From positions 1 through 28,324 of the forward strand of contig DIWP01000055.1 of the NCBI GenBank assembly GCA_002423545.1: a stretch of 28,324 nt of DNA, in the 5' to 3' direction. The stretch is from Thermoleophilia bacterium UBA6103 (GTDB taxonomy: Bacteria > Actinomycetota > Thermoleophilia > UBA2241). The notes beneath the pieces were generated by a model. It saw only the letters and a list, made by a program, of their open reading frames with translations. It searched no databases and was not told the DNA's origin. The position numbers were made by a program, and so were the translations under genes. Shown in pieces: positions 7,045 through 14,227 of the stretch. Position 1 is the stretch's first letter; every line of letters starts with the position of its first letter.

Positions 7045-7881
7045 ATGCTTGCCGCCGCTCTCGCGCTTCTCTCCAGTGCCTCGTGGGGGACCTCGGACTT
7101 CCTCGGGGGCATCTACTCGCGTCGACGCTCGGTCTGGAGCGTGGTCGCCGTCGCCCAGCCGGCGGCCGTGCTTGCTGCCGCCCTCGTCGTGCTCGTCCGT
7201 GGCGTACCGTCGCCGCCACTGCTCGCCGCGCTGGCTCCGTTCCTGGGAGGCATCGCCGCCATCCTCGCGCTGGTGGCCTACTACTCGGCACTGACCGAGG
7301 GTGCGATGGGCGTGGTCTCGCCGATCATCGCCTCCTCAGCCGCTGTACCGGTCGTCGTCGGCCTGGCGCGGGGCGAGCGCCCCAGCATGGTCCAGTTCGT
7401 CGGCATGGCCCTCGCCGTGGGCGGCATCGTCCTCATCTCACGTACACGCGACGTCGAGCACCGGCGAGTGCGGCCGCGCAGCGTGATCCTGGCGCTGGCG
7501 GCCTCGGCCGGCTTCGGGGCGATGCTGGTCGCTCTCGACATCGGTGGAGACGTCGATCCCTACTGGGCGGTGCTGGACGCGCGCATCGGTTCCTTCGTTA
7601 CGGCCGCCGCGTATCTTGCGATCCGCCGGCCTCACCTTTCGCTGACTCCCGCCGACATCCCCGGCATGGTCACGTCGGGCATCCTCCTGGCCTCGGCGAA
7701 TATGCTTTTCGCCCTTGCCAGCAGCCTCGGCCATCTCAGCGTGACCGCCGTCCTCAGCACGCTCTCTCCGGTGGTCACGACCTTCCTCGCCTGGGCCCTG
7801 CTGAAGGAGCGCCTCTCTCTGCCCCAAGTCGTGGCGGCCGTCACGGTGCTCCTCGGAGTCGTCTGCCTCACGGCAGGCTGA
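7045..7881 (+). CDS. EamA/DMT-family transporter
   Basis: The 278-residue protein is built of about ten membrane helices in two halves, as in the drug/metabolite transporter superfamily. It starts MLAAALALLSSASWGTSDFL and its second half ends with LSTLSPVVTTFLAWALLKERLSLPQVVAA, the characteristic last EamA repeat. Members export or import small metabolites; the substrate cannot be read from the sequence. ATG 7045 is chosen because CGGAGGT lies nine bases upstream and because it begins exactly at the first membrane helix; the frame is open further upstream but has no membrane-protein character there. It is a single-gene unit followed by a 668-bp stretch without a confirmed gene. Confidence 0.88.
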   Translation: MLAAALALLSSASWGTSDFLGGIYSRRRSVWSVVAVAQPAAVLAAALVVLVRGVPSPPLLAALAPFLGGIAAILALVAYYSALTEGAMGVVSPIIASSAAVPVVVGLARGERPSMVQFVGMALAVGGIVLISRTRDVEHRRVRPRSVILALAASAGFGAMLVALDIGGDVDPYWAVLDARIGSFVTAAAYLAIRRPHLSLTPADIPGMVTSGILLASANMLFALASSLGHLSVTAVLSTLSPVVTTFLAWALLKERLSLPQVVAAVTVLLGVVCLTAG

Positions 7882-7892
7882 CGCCGGCCTGC
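7873..7892 (+). terminator. Weak hairpin at the end of the EamA gene
   Basis: GCAGGC (7873-7878) and GCCTGC (7887-7892) form a six-pair stem spanning the stop codon at 7879-7881. No T-run follows, so a terminator role is tentative. Confidence 0.25.
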
Positions 7893-8039
7893 TGACCTGG
7901 AACGATCTGGGCGAGCCGCTGAGCCGATGCTACGGCGTGCTCCCCAGACAGGACTCGGCGCATGCAGTCGCCTACAGCGGAGCGAAGCAGGTACGGTAGA
8001 CACGTACGAGGCAGGTACACCGAAGCCGTACAAGGAGGA

Positions 8040-8117
8040 ATGGTGGCATTTCGTGGACAACTCTCGAACCTCTGGGAGGAGCTACACCGATTGCTCGAGG
8101 ATGAGGCACGAGACTGA
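8040..8117 (+). CDS. Candidate micro-protein of 24-25 residues, amphipathic helix
   Basis: Right after AAGGAGG an ATG (8040), and three bases on a GTG (8043), open a frame ending at TGA 8115-8117. The peptide includes FRGQLSNLWEELHRLLEDE, which has the spacing of an amphipathic helix with one tryptophan and a charged face. The ATG is too close to the ribosome-binding sequence, so the GTG is the better start. A short hairpin terminator candidate follows at 8169. The peptide is not one I recognise. It sits in the 668-bp spacer (7882-8549) between the EamA and MttB-family genes, in which direct copies of GCAGGTAC occur just upstream. It may be a free small protein or chance. Confidence 0.4.
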   Translation: MVAFRGQLSNLWEELHRLLEDEARD

Positions 8118-8168
8118 CCGTCGGTCGAGAGACCTGCAACAGCCGGGCACGATCATGCCTGCCTGGCC

Positions 8169-8183
8169 TCTGGCGTTGCCAGA
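8169..8183 (+). terminator. Short hairpin after the micro-ORF
   Basis: TCTGGC GTT GCCAGA forms a six-pair perfect stem with a three-base loop, followed by the pyrimidine-rich CTGTCTTCTC. It could end the transcript of the micro-ORF. Confidence 0.4.
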
Positions 8184-8223
8184 CTGTCTTCTCGATGCCG
8201 AGCGTCTTCACCGTCCATCGTTG

Positions 8224-8251
8224 TTGACGGTTGCGAGAGTGGCGCTATCAT
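8224..8251 (+). promoter_or_regulatory. Candidate promoter for the MttB-family gene
   Basis: TTGACG at 8224-8229 and TATCAT at 8246-8251 with a 16-base spacer form the best sigma-70-type promoter in the 668-bp spacer. If it is used for the methyltransferase gene at 8550, the mRNA would carry a leader of roughly 290 bases. Confidence 0.45.
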
Positions 8252-8383
8252 CCGGAGGTACTGCGTTGTGCAGACTCTCTGCGTGGTTTGGTGGTAGGGG
8301 TGTTACGGTGACACTCTGGCGTTCTCGACTTCTCGCGTCAGCTGCTGGCGAAGAAGTGACAAGACACCCTTCGGAGTTCCCAT

Positions 8384-8445
8384 GTCCCGGCAGTCTGAGA
8401 GGCGGCCGTCCGGCTGACACTGGGACCGAGCCGATCGAACTCGGC
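8384..8445 (+). other. Potentially structured mRNA leader upstream of the MttB-family gene
   Basis: GTCC/GGAC (8384-8387 with 8423-8426) and CAGT/ACTG (8391-8394 with 8419-8422) can form one interrupted stem, immediately followed by the hairpin GCCGA TCGAAC TCGGC at 8430-8445. The region lies between the candidate promoter and the start codon. It matches no riboswitch class that I recognise, and pairing was judged by eye only. Confidence 0.25.
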
Positions 8446-8549
8446 AGAGCCTCCACCTCTTCACGCCTGGCTGCAGACGAGAGCGGGACCGACGCTCAGC
8501 TGACCGCGGCGGTCCGAGTAGCCTGCACCCTCATTGCCAGACCAGTGCA

Positions 8550-10022
8550 GTGAGCGCCGCGGCAACACCGCCACCCTCCTTGAAGCGCCAGCCACTCGCT
8601 CCGCTGCGCAGCGATTTCGCCCTGCAGATGCACTCGGCCGAACAGCTCGACAAGGTAGTCACGGCCAGCCTGGACATCCTCGAGCGCACGGGGGTGAGGG
8701 TCCTCTCCCACAGAGTGTTGGCCCTGCTCTCCGACCACGGAGCGGTGGTCGACAGGGTTCGTGAAACTGCGAAGCTGCCACACGACCTCGTCGTGCGCGC
8801 ACTCGCCACGGCACCGCGGTCGTTCACCTTCGCCGCCCGTGACATGTCGTGTGATCTGCACCTGGGCGACGGCTGCTCCTACGGCACCACCGACGGCGGC
8901 GGCACCGAGGTCGTCGACTGGACGACCGGCGAGCGTCGTTGCTCGACCAAAGCCGACGTCGCTGCCGTCACCCGCATGCAGGACTACCTCGGCTCGATCT
9001 GCTTCTGGTGGCCCACGGTGGGCGCCGGGGATCGCGGCGAGACGGCTCAGCTCCATGAGCTTGACGCCGGATGGAACAACACCGTCAAGCACCTTCAGGG
9101 TTTCGTGCAGGGCGAGCGCCAGGCCCGATACGCCGTCGAGATGGCCGCGGTCATCGCCGGCGGGCGTGATGCCCTGCGTGCCAGGCCCGTGATGTCGGAT
9201 CTGATCTGTACCGTCTCGCCGTTGGTCCTGGACCGCGACGGCATCGAGGCGGCGCTCGTCTTTGCCGACGCCGGAGTGCCGGTCTGTTTCTACAGCGGTC
9301 CCACTCTGGGCACGACGGCTCCCGCAACGCAGGCGGGAGCGCACGCCATCGCGCTCGCCGAGGTCATCGCCGGTGCCGTCGTCCTTCAGCTTGCATACCC
9401 GGGGACACCGGTGCTGGGCACCTTTGCTCCGATGTACGCCGACCCGCGAACCGGCGGGGCGGTCACTTTCCCGCTCGACTCGCGTTGCCAGTTCCTCCCG
9501 ACCGAGCTCGTCCACCACGTCGGTCTACCGGCGATGGGCAGCTACGGCGCCACCGATGCCGTTGCGAGCGACTGCTGGCAGTCCACCATGGAGGAACTGC
9601 ATTCACTAGGCTTCGCGGCTCTCGACAGGGCCGAGACCTTCAACGCCATCGGTCTGTCGGCTTGGACTCTCTTCAACCCGGAGAAGCTGATCCTTGACGA
9701 CGAGCTGCACCACCGCATCCGCTTCGGCTTGCTCGACATAGCGATCGACGAGCGCGAGTTCGCGCTGGACGTGATCGACGCCGTCGGCCCCGGCGGACAC
9801 TACCTTGCACACCACCACACCCGCTCCCACATGCCGGCCGCGCTGGTACGGGGTCTGGCTCATGAGCTGGGACCCACGGGGTACTATCGCCAACCGGTAG
9901 AGGTCGCGCGCGAACGCGCTCTCGCTATTCTCGAGCACTACCGTCCGGAGCCACTTCCCGCCGCGAGTGCCAGCGAGTTGACGCGCATCCTCGCGGCTGC
10001 CGACCGGGAACTGCGCGTGTAG
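8550..10022 (+). CDS. MttB-family (trimethylamine methyltransferase-like) corrinoid methyltransferase, non-pyrrolysine
   Basis: The 490-residue protein has the opening of the MttB superfamily (LDKVVTASLDILERTGVRVLSHRVLALL), followed by AARD and a glycine-rich GTTDGGG segment, and the barrel with GTPVLGTFAPMYADPRTGG. The C-terminal GGHYLAHHHTRSHMPAALV region is typical. Such enzymes move a methyl group from a quaternary or tertiary amine to a corrinoid protein. No in-frame amber codon occurs inside, so it belongs to the pyrrolysine-free group whose characterised members use glycine betaine, proline betaine, carnitine and similar compounds; the substrate here is unknown. No corrinoid protein or methyl-accepting partner is adjacent, though a RACo activator lies 16 kb away. 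GTG 8550 has no clear ribosome-binding site; the true start may differ by a few codons. Confidence 0.88.
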   Translation: MSAAATPPPSLKRQPLAPLRSDFALQMHSAEQLDKVVTASLDILERTGVRVLSHRVLALLSDHGAVVDRVRETAKLPHDLVVRALATAPRSFTFAARDMSCDLHLGDGCSYGTTDGGGTEVVDWTTGERRCSTKADVAAVTRMQDYLGSICFWWPTVGAGDRGETAQLHELDAGWNNTVKHLQGFVQGERQARYAVEMAAVIAGGRDALRARPVMSDLICTVSPLVLDRDGIEAALVFADAGVPVCFYSGPTLGTTAPATQAGAHAIALAEVIAGAVVLQLAYPGTPVLGTFAPMYADPRTGGAVTFPLDSRCQFLPTELVHHVGLPAMGSYGATDAVASDCWQSTMEELHSLGFAALDRAETFNAIGLSAWTLFNPEKLILDDELHHRIRFGLLDIAIDEREFALDVIDAVGPGGHYLAHHHTRSHMPAALVRGLAHELGPTGYYRQPVEVARERALAILEHYRPEPLPAASASELTRILAAADRELRV

Positions 10023-10040
10023 GCATCTCGCTGCTGCGGA

Positions 10041-10061
10041 GGCACTCTGGGGGCACTCTGG
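10041..10061. repeat. Short direct repeat
   Basis: GGCACTCTGG occurs twice (10041-10050 and 10052-10061), one base apart, 18 bases after the methyltransferase stop. No function is apparent. Confidence 0.5.
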
Positions 10062-10220
10062 TTTCCCCGCGCAGGAATCGGACCTTCGACACCGTTGTCG
10101 ATTGTGCCGGCCCCCTGCTGCTTCTCGGTCCGTACCGTTCGCTTGGTCTCATGAGCCAGACATCCCAAGCGACAGGGCAGGCGATCGGGTACGCAGGAGT
10201 CTGCTCCTAGCAGGGAGAAA

Positions 10221-10239
10221 CGTTGTCGAAATGGCAACG
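10221..10239 (-). terminator. Candidate terminator of tRNA-Val
   Basis: On the minus strand CGTTG and CAACG can pair around a nine-base loop directly after the tRNA 3' end, followed by TTTCTCCC. The stem is short. A second hairpin, AGGAG CAGA CTCCT, lies just beyond. Confidence 0.35.
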
Positions 10240-10314
10240 TGGTGGGCGATGGTGGATTCGAACCACCGACTCCCTGCTTGTAAGGCAGGTGCTCTTCCCC
10301 TGAGCTAATCGCCC
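10240..10314 (-). tRNA. tRNA-Val (anticodon UAC), CCA encoded
   Basis: On the minus strand the acceptor arm GGGCGAT (10314-10308) pairs perfectly with ATCGCCC (10250-10244). The D arm is GCTC/GAGC, the anticodon stem CCTGC/GCAGG with loop CTTACAA gives anticodon TAC, and the T arm is GGTGG TTCGAAT CCACC. The discriminator A at 10243 is followed by an encoded CCA (10242-10240). The anticodon reads GUA valine codons. All four arms are intact, so it should be functional. Confidence 0.96.
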
Positions 10315-10443
10315 ACGCGGCGGCCCTGCATCGCGATCCGGGAGCCCGGCGAGACTCCGGAGACCTGCGGGCGCCTCGGAGCCGCGGCGACACCCGGCGG
10401 ATCGGCAACGCACCGCCGTTGCGTCGCCCGCGACACGCCGGGC

Positions 10444-10466
10444 AGTATACACCGCACCCGTGCGGT
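10444..10466. promoter_or_regulatory. Palindromic operator-like site next to a -10 box between tRNA-Val and fetA
   Basis: ACCGCAC CC GTGCGGT (10451-10466) is a perfect inverted repeat with seven-base arms. It touches GTATAC, which reads as TATACT (10449-10444) on the minus strand towards the tRNA and as TATACA on the plus strand towards fetA. A protein bound here could control either direction. No good -35 box was found for either reading. Confidence 0.4.
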
Positions 10467-10559
10467 AGGCTTCGGTCCACGGTCGGTCGCGCACCGCGAC
10501 CGCGTACCGGGTCGCTACCTGCCCTTCAACGTCGCCGGTGCCTCAGCGGGGTCGCGACG

Positions 10560-11372
10560 ATGCAGCACGATCAGCCCACTGCCGCCGCTTCGACCGGCCG
10601 GGAATCCGGCATGTCGCCGCGCTTGACGGTCGACGGTCTCTGCCTTGACGTGCCGGCCGGTGGGCGGGCGACCCGTCGTCTGCTCGACGATGTCACCTTC
10701 TCCGTCCCGGCCGGCGAGGTCTTCACCGTCCTCGGCCCGTCCGGCAGCGGCAAGAGCAGCCTCCTGCGCTGCCTCGATCGGTTGAACGAACCGACGGCCG
10801 GACGTGTGCTCATCAGCGGGCAGGACATGCGCGACCTGCCGGTGCGCGAAGTACGCCGGCGCGTCGGCATGGTCTTCCAGCAGCCGGCGCTCTTTCCCGG
10901 CACCATCGCCGACAATGTCCTGTATGGCCCGCGAGTGCGGGCTGAGGAGCCCGCCGATGCCGACGCCTTCGTCGGCGACCTGCTGGCCCGCGTCGGTCTG
11001 CCGCCCGACTGGACCGGCCACAGCACACGAGACCTGTCGGGCGGCGAAGCGCAGCGCATCGCCCTGGCTCGCGCTCTGGCCAACGGACCACAGATCCTCC
11101 TGCTCGACGAGCCGACGGCGGCGCTCGATCGCAACGCGAGCGCCCGCATCGAGCATCTGCTGGTCGAGATGGGGTCGGCGACCGACCTGACTCTTGTCTG
11201 GGTCACGCACGACCTCGACCAGGCACGCCGCATCGGCCACAGCGGCCTTATCCTGGTCGACGGGCGAGTCGTCGAACAGGGCTCCCTGACGACGCTTCTG
11301 GCCGACCCCGAGGCCGAGGTGGCGCGTCTGTTCGTCGCCGGCGACCTCGACTCCGGACCGGCGGCGACGTGA
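10560..11372 (+). CDS. fetA: FetA-like iron-export ABC transporter ATPase
   Basis: The 270-residue protein is a single ABC ATPase domain with all motifs: Walker A GPSGSGKS at 59-66, Q108 in VFQQP, signature LSGGEAQR at 159-166, Walker B LLLDEP at 180-185 and H217 of the H-loop. With the overlapping downstream gene, a UPF0014-type permease, it forms a FetAB (YbbLM)-type transporter; the E. coli pair exports iron and helps resistance to oxidative stress. The domain alone would be assigned only to a generic ABC class, so the assignment rests on the partner. ATG 10560 is chosen; ATG 10611 is possible. The frame is open upstream to 10419 but without conserved sequence. Confidence 0.85.
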   Translation: MQHDQPTAAASTGRESGMSPRLTVDGLCLDVPAGGRATRRLLDDVTFSVPAGEVFTVLGPSGSGKSSLLRCLDRLNEPTAGRVLISGQDMRDLPVREVRRRVGMVFQQPALFPGTIADNVLYGPRVRAEEPADADAFVGDLLARVGLPPDWTGHSTRDLSGGEAQRIALARALANGPQILLLDEPTAALDRNASARIEHLLVEMGSATDLTLVWVTHDLDQARRIGHSGLILVDGRVVEQGSLTTLLADPEAEVARLFVAGDLDSGPAAT

Positions 11373-12181
11373 TGGGACGGGCTCTGATCGAGGTCGCCGG
11401 GCCGCTGGCCGCGCAGGCACAGTTCAGCTTCGTCAACGTGGCCGTCGCCCTGCTGATGGTCGCCGTCGCGGTCGCTCTCTCCTTCTGGCAGCGCCTGTCG
11501 CTCGAGAAGGACATGCTGCTGGCGTGCGCTCGTGCCTTCGTCCAGCTGCTCGCCATCGGCTACGTCATCCAGCTCGTCTTCCGCAGCCGCTCCTTCTGGT
11601 TCGTGCTGCTGCTCCTTACGGCGATGGTCCTCTTCGCCGCCATCACCTCGGGGCGCCGGCTGCGCCCCCTCCCGGGCGCCTACGCCATCGCGGCGATCGC
11701 CATCACGCTCGCCTCAGCGCTCACCCTGGTGCTGCTGGTGGCGCTCGACGTAGTGCCCAGCACCGCTCGCTACGTCGTGCCGCTCGGAGGCATGATCGTC
11801 GGCAACGCGATGAACGTGGTGTCTGTGGTCGGAACGCGCCTCATGGAAGAGCTTGAGTCGCAGCGGCGCACCATCGAGGCGGCGCTTGCCCTGGCCGCCT
11901 CACCGTCACAGGCCACCCGCCCGAGCCTGCGCCGTGCCGTGCGCGTCGCCATGATCCCCCTCATCGACAACACGAAGACGATCGGGCTGGTCTTTCTGCC
12001 CGGCGCCATGACCGGCATGATCCTGGCCGGCGCCGACCCGCTGGACGCCGTCAAGCTGCAGGCGATCGTCATGTACATGCTGATCGGGACGGTGGCGATC
12101 GCCGCCGTCACGGCCGCATACCTGGTCCAGCGTCAGCTCTTCACGCGGCACGAGCAGCTGCGGCGACTCTCCGGCGGCTGA
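11369..12181 (+). CDS. fetB: FetB-like (UPF0014) iron-export ABC transporter permease
   Basis: The 270-residue membrane protein carries the UPF0014/FetB landmarks: RAFVQLLAIGYVIQLVF near residue 60, PLGGMIVGNAMNVVSV near 145, a cytoplasmic loop with RLMEELESQRRTIEAALALAASPSQA, then IPLIDNTKTIGLVFLPGAMTGMILAG and a last helix after QAIVMYMLIGTVAI. It would form the membrane channel energised by the upstream ATPase. The GTG at 11369 overlaps the fetA stop codon by four bases, with an ATG directly behind it at 11372, which shows translational coupling. Confidence 0.9.
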   Translation: MMGRALIEVAGPLAAQAQFSFVNVAVALLMVAVAVALSFWQRLSLEKDMLLACARAFVQLLAIGYVIQLVFRSRSFWFVLLLLTAMVLFAAITSGRRLRPLPGAYAIAAIAITLASALTLVLLVALDVVPSTARYVVPLGGMIVGNAMNVVSVVGTRLMEELESQRRTIEAALALAASPSQATRPSLRRAVRVAMIPLIDNTKTIGLVFLPGAMTGMILAGADPLDAVKLQAIVMYMLIGTVAIAAVTAAYLVQRQLFTRHEQLRRLSGG

Positions 12182-12240
12182 GCTCGGAGGGGGCTCTCGA
12201 GGCGTGGAGCGCAACGAACGGAGGGGCGTGACGGTGAGTC

Positions 12241-12259
12241 CGGCCTGCGCTTCAGGCCG
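12241..12259. terminator. Hairpin between convergent fetB and pilin operon
   Basis: CGGCCTG CGCTT CAGGCCG is a perfect seven-pair stem in the 124-bp gap between the stops of fetB (+) and the pilX-like gene (-). It has no T-run on either side but is well placed to act in both directions. Confidence 0.45.
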
Positions 12260-12305
12260 ACGGAGTGCGACTCGATGGCCGTGGGGGGGGCGCTGGCGCA
12301 GATGC

Positions 12306-13484
12306 TTACTCCGTCGGCTTCAGCTCCCTCCAGGTATTGGGGACCACGCGCACGTTGAGCGACCAGCGGTTCTGCAGCTTGGCGATCACGTTGTCGTTGT
12401 AGTGCACGTTGACGGTGCCGCGCATGTCGACGGTGCTGGCCGCCACCACCATGCCGTGGACCGTGAAGGTACCGTGGCCCTTGTCGACGGTACCGTCGGT
12501 GTACATGACGCCCCAGTAGTCACCCATTCCGGCGAAGTCGATGTTGCCGCCGCCGAGCACGAGCAGGAAGCCGGGTTCGGCTTCACTGTTCCATTCGCCG
12601 GCGCGCAACGACACGGTCTGCGTGGTCTCCACGACGCACAACCCGCTGAGACCACCCTCGGGACTCCAGTTCGGGTCCGCTGGGCTGTTCTGGGCGGCGT
12701 CGACGGAGGTGAAGTACCGCCCGTTGGCCAGCGCGATCGCCTTGAGGCTGTCGCGCAAAGAGGGCGGGAACACGTCATCGACCGAACCGGCGGCTGCGCC
12801 TTCCAGGTCGACGATGTTCGATGCCGACACCGTGGCGTCGTCGATGTAGCCGCCGACACGCACCGTGGTCTGGATATCCGACGGCGGCGGCACCTCGATC
12901 ACGATCTTGGGGTTGTTGCCACCGCCGTTGCTCAGCAGGTTGCCGCCGGCGAACAGCGCGACGCCGCGCGGCACACCGGTGTCGAGATAGGTGCGCTCCA
13001 CCAGCGTCTGGATACGGGCCGATTTGGAGCCCACGTTGGCTTGAGCGACCAGCCAGACACGGTTGTCGGGCACGTCGGGATACTCGGGCGAACCCTTGTC
13101 CCAGGTGACGGCCGGGTCGATGGGATCCTGGTTGTCGAAGTACTGCCAGCTCACGAACTCCACATCGGCAGAGGTCGGAGTCGGGTATTCCGATGAGCTG
13201 AACTCGGAACGGAAGGTCGCCTCGGCCGCGGTGCCCAGATCGGGCCCGTTGCCGGGTGCGCCCGGCCACTGGGCGCTGAGTGCCGCCATGCCGCTGTCGA
13301 GCGCGGCCTCCGTGACGCCGAAAGCCTTGACGCGTGTACGATCGTCGGCGCTGCTCTGCTGCATGTTGCCGGTGATCCAGACCAGGCTGGCCGCCAGGAT
13401 CGCAAGGGTGGCGACGATGCTGACCAGCAGGACGATGCCGCTGCCTCGTTCGTTGTCGGCCATGTTCGCTCGCCTCCGGTTCAT
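12306..13484 (-). CDS. PilX-like type IV pilus-associated protein
   Basis: The 392-residue protein has one N-terminal membrane helix (SGIVLLVSIVATLAILAASLVWI) preceded by a short charged stretch, without a classical prepilin cleavage motif; this is the form of PilX-type minor pilins. The following helix (DDRTRVKAFGVTEAALDSGM) matches the amphipathic part typical of PilX. The remainder is a long, glycine- and asparagine-rich beta region (AGGNLLSNGGGNN, VLGGGNIDFAGMGDYWG) that looks extracellular. ATG 13484 overlaps the stop of the upstream pilin gene by four bases; ATG 13463 has GGAGG nine bases upstream and may be the real start. It is the last gene of the pilin operon. Confidence 0.72.
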   Translation of the reverse strand: MNRRRANMADNERGSGIVLLVSIVATLAILAASLVWITGNMQQSSADDRTRVKAFGVTEAALDSGMAALSAQWPGAPGNGPDLGTAAEATFRSEFSSSEYPTPTSADVEFVSWQYFDNQDPIDPAVTWDKGSPEYPDVPDNRVWLVAQANVGSKSARIQTLVERTYLDTGVPRGVALFAGGNLLSNGGGNNPKIVIEVPPPSDIQTTVRVGGYIDDATVSASNIVDLEGAAAGSVDDVFPPSLRDSLKAIALANGRYFTSVDAAQNSPADPNWSPEGGLSGLCVVETTQTVSLRAGEWNSEAEPGFLLVLGGGNIDFAGMGDYWGVMYTDGTVDKGHGTFTVHGMVVAASTVDMRGTVNVHYNDNVIAKLQNRWSLNVRVVPNTWRELKPTE

Positions 13485-14227
13485 TGCAGTCGCTGGTTGC
13501 GGAGCTGGGCCGAGGTCTGCAGGTCCGCGTAGACGGGAGAGTGACCCGGGTTGAGGTCGACCAGCACGTGGATCTGCACGTTCAGGATGCGCACCCGGTT
13601 GGTCGTGTAATAGACGTACGACGATGTGACCAGCTGACCGCTGTCGTCCACGAAGCTGTAGAGGAAGAGCGGCGGCTGCGGGGATGTAGTGGGATCGTAG
13701 TTGACGACGTTTCTGACCACCAGCGAGGCTCCCTCACCGGCCGTCTTCTCGCCGGCATCGAAGCTGTCGTCGGGACTCGGGTTCATCTCGAAGCCCGAGA
13801 TCGTGCCGTCGCCGTTGACGTCCTCGAAGCGCCAGATCTCCTTGTCGCCGTAGAGACGATAGGCGACGAGGTGAGGCGTCATGTACGGGTCGTCGTTGCC
13901 CGACTCGTTGAACGTCGTGTACACCGCGATCCAGCGCTGCCGGGCACGACGCACCGCACACTCGTCGATGCTGGTCACCGCTTCGGCGTCGCGTATCTCC
14001 CTGGTCATGCGTCCCACCGCCAGACGGGCCTGCTCCCGCGCCGTCGAGCTCTTGGCGGAATACGAGAACGAGCTCGTCAAGGCGAAGTACACGGTGAGGA
14101 TGAGAGCCGTGACTATCACGGTGATGACCATGCTGACCAGCAGCTCGACCAGCGTGATGCCGGCCTGCCCAGCTCCGAACCGGGTCGGCGGCGATCGGCG
14201 CAGAGAGCGAGTGCGCGCGGACCTCAC
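13481..14227 (-). CDS. Type IV prepilin-like protein (PilW-like)
   Basis: The 248-residue protein has a basic leader of 23 residues and the prepilin peptidase site G23 followed by ITLVELLVSM, with the required glutamate at position +5 of the mature form. A hydrophobic helix follows, then REQARLAVGRMTREIRDAEAV, as in PilW-type minor pilins, and a globular domain with calcium-site-like DVNGDG. The GTG start at 14227 overlaps the preceding stop by four bases and the end overlaps the next ATG by four bases, so the three genes are translated together. It probably takes part in pilus priming or a related secretion pseudopilus. Confidence 0.85.
   Translation of the reverse strand: MRSARTRSLRRSPPTRFGAGQAGITLVELLVSMVITVIVTALILTVYFALTSSFSYSAKSSTAREQARLAVGRMTREIRDAEAVTSIDECAVRRARQRWIAVYTTFNESGNDDPYMTPHLVAYRLYGDKEIWRFEDVNGDGTISGFEMNPSPDDSFDAGEKTAGEGASLVVRNVVNYDPTTSPQPPLFLYSFVDDSGQLVTSSYVYYTTNRVRILNVQIHVLVDLNPGHSPVYADLQTSAQLRNQRLQ

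Noticed and set aside
8266..8553. A TTG-started 95-codon frame with GGAGGT upstream that overlaps the MttB-family start by GTGA
   Set aside because: The start context and overlap are attractive, but the protein looks like translated noncoding sequence, and the candidate promoter at 8224-8251 would start transcription inside its ribosome-binding site.
8550..10022. Pyrrolysine-containing MttB
   Set aside because: The frame is open throughout without an internal TAG; the only TAG is the final stop at the expected length.
10060..10130. A second tRNA-like or attachment-site sequence near tRNA-Val
   Set aside because: GGTCCGATTCC resembles a T arm but no acceptor, D or anticodon arms can be built around it, and no copy of the tRNA 3' end was found.
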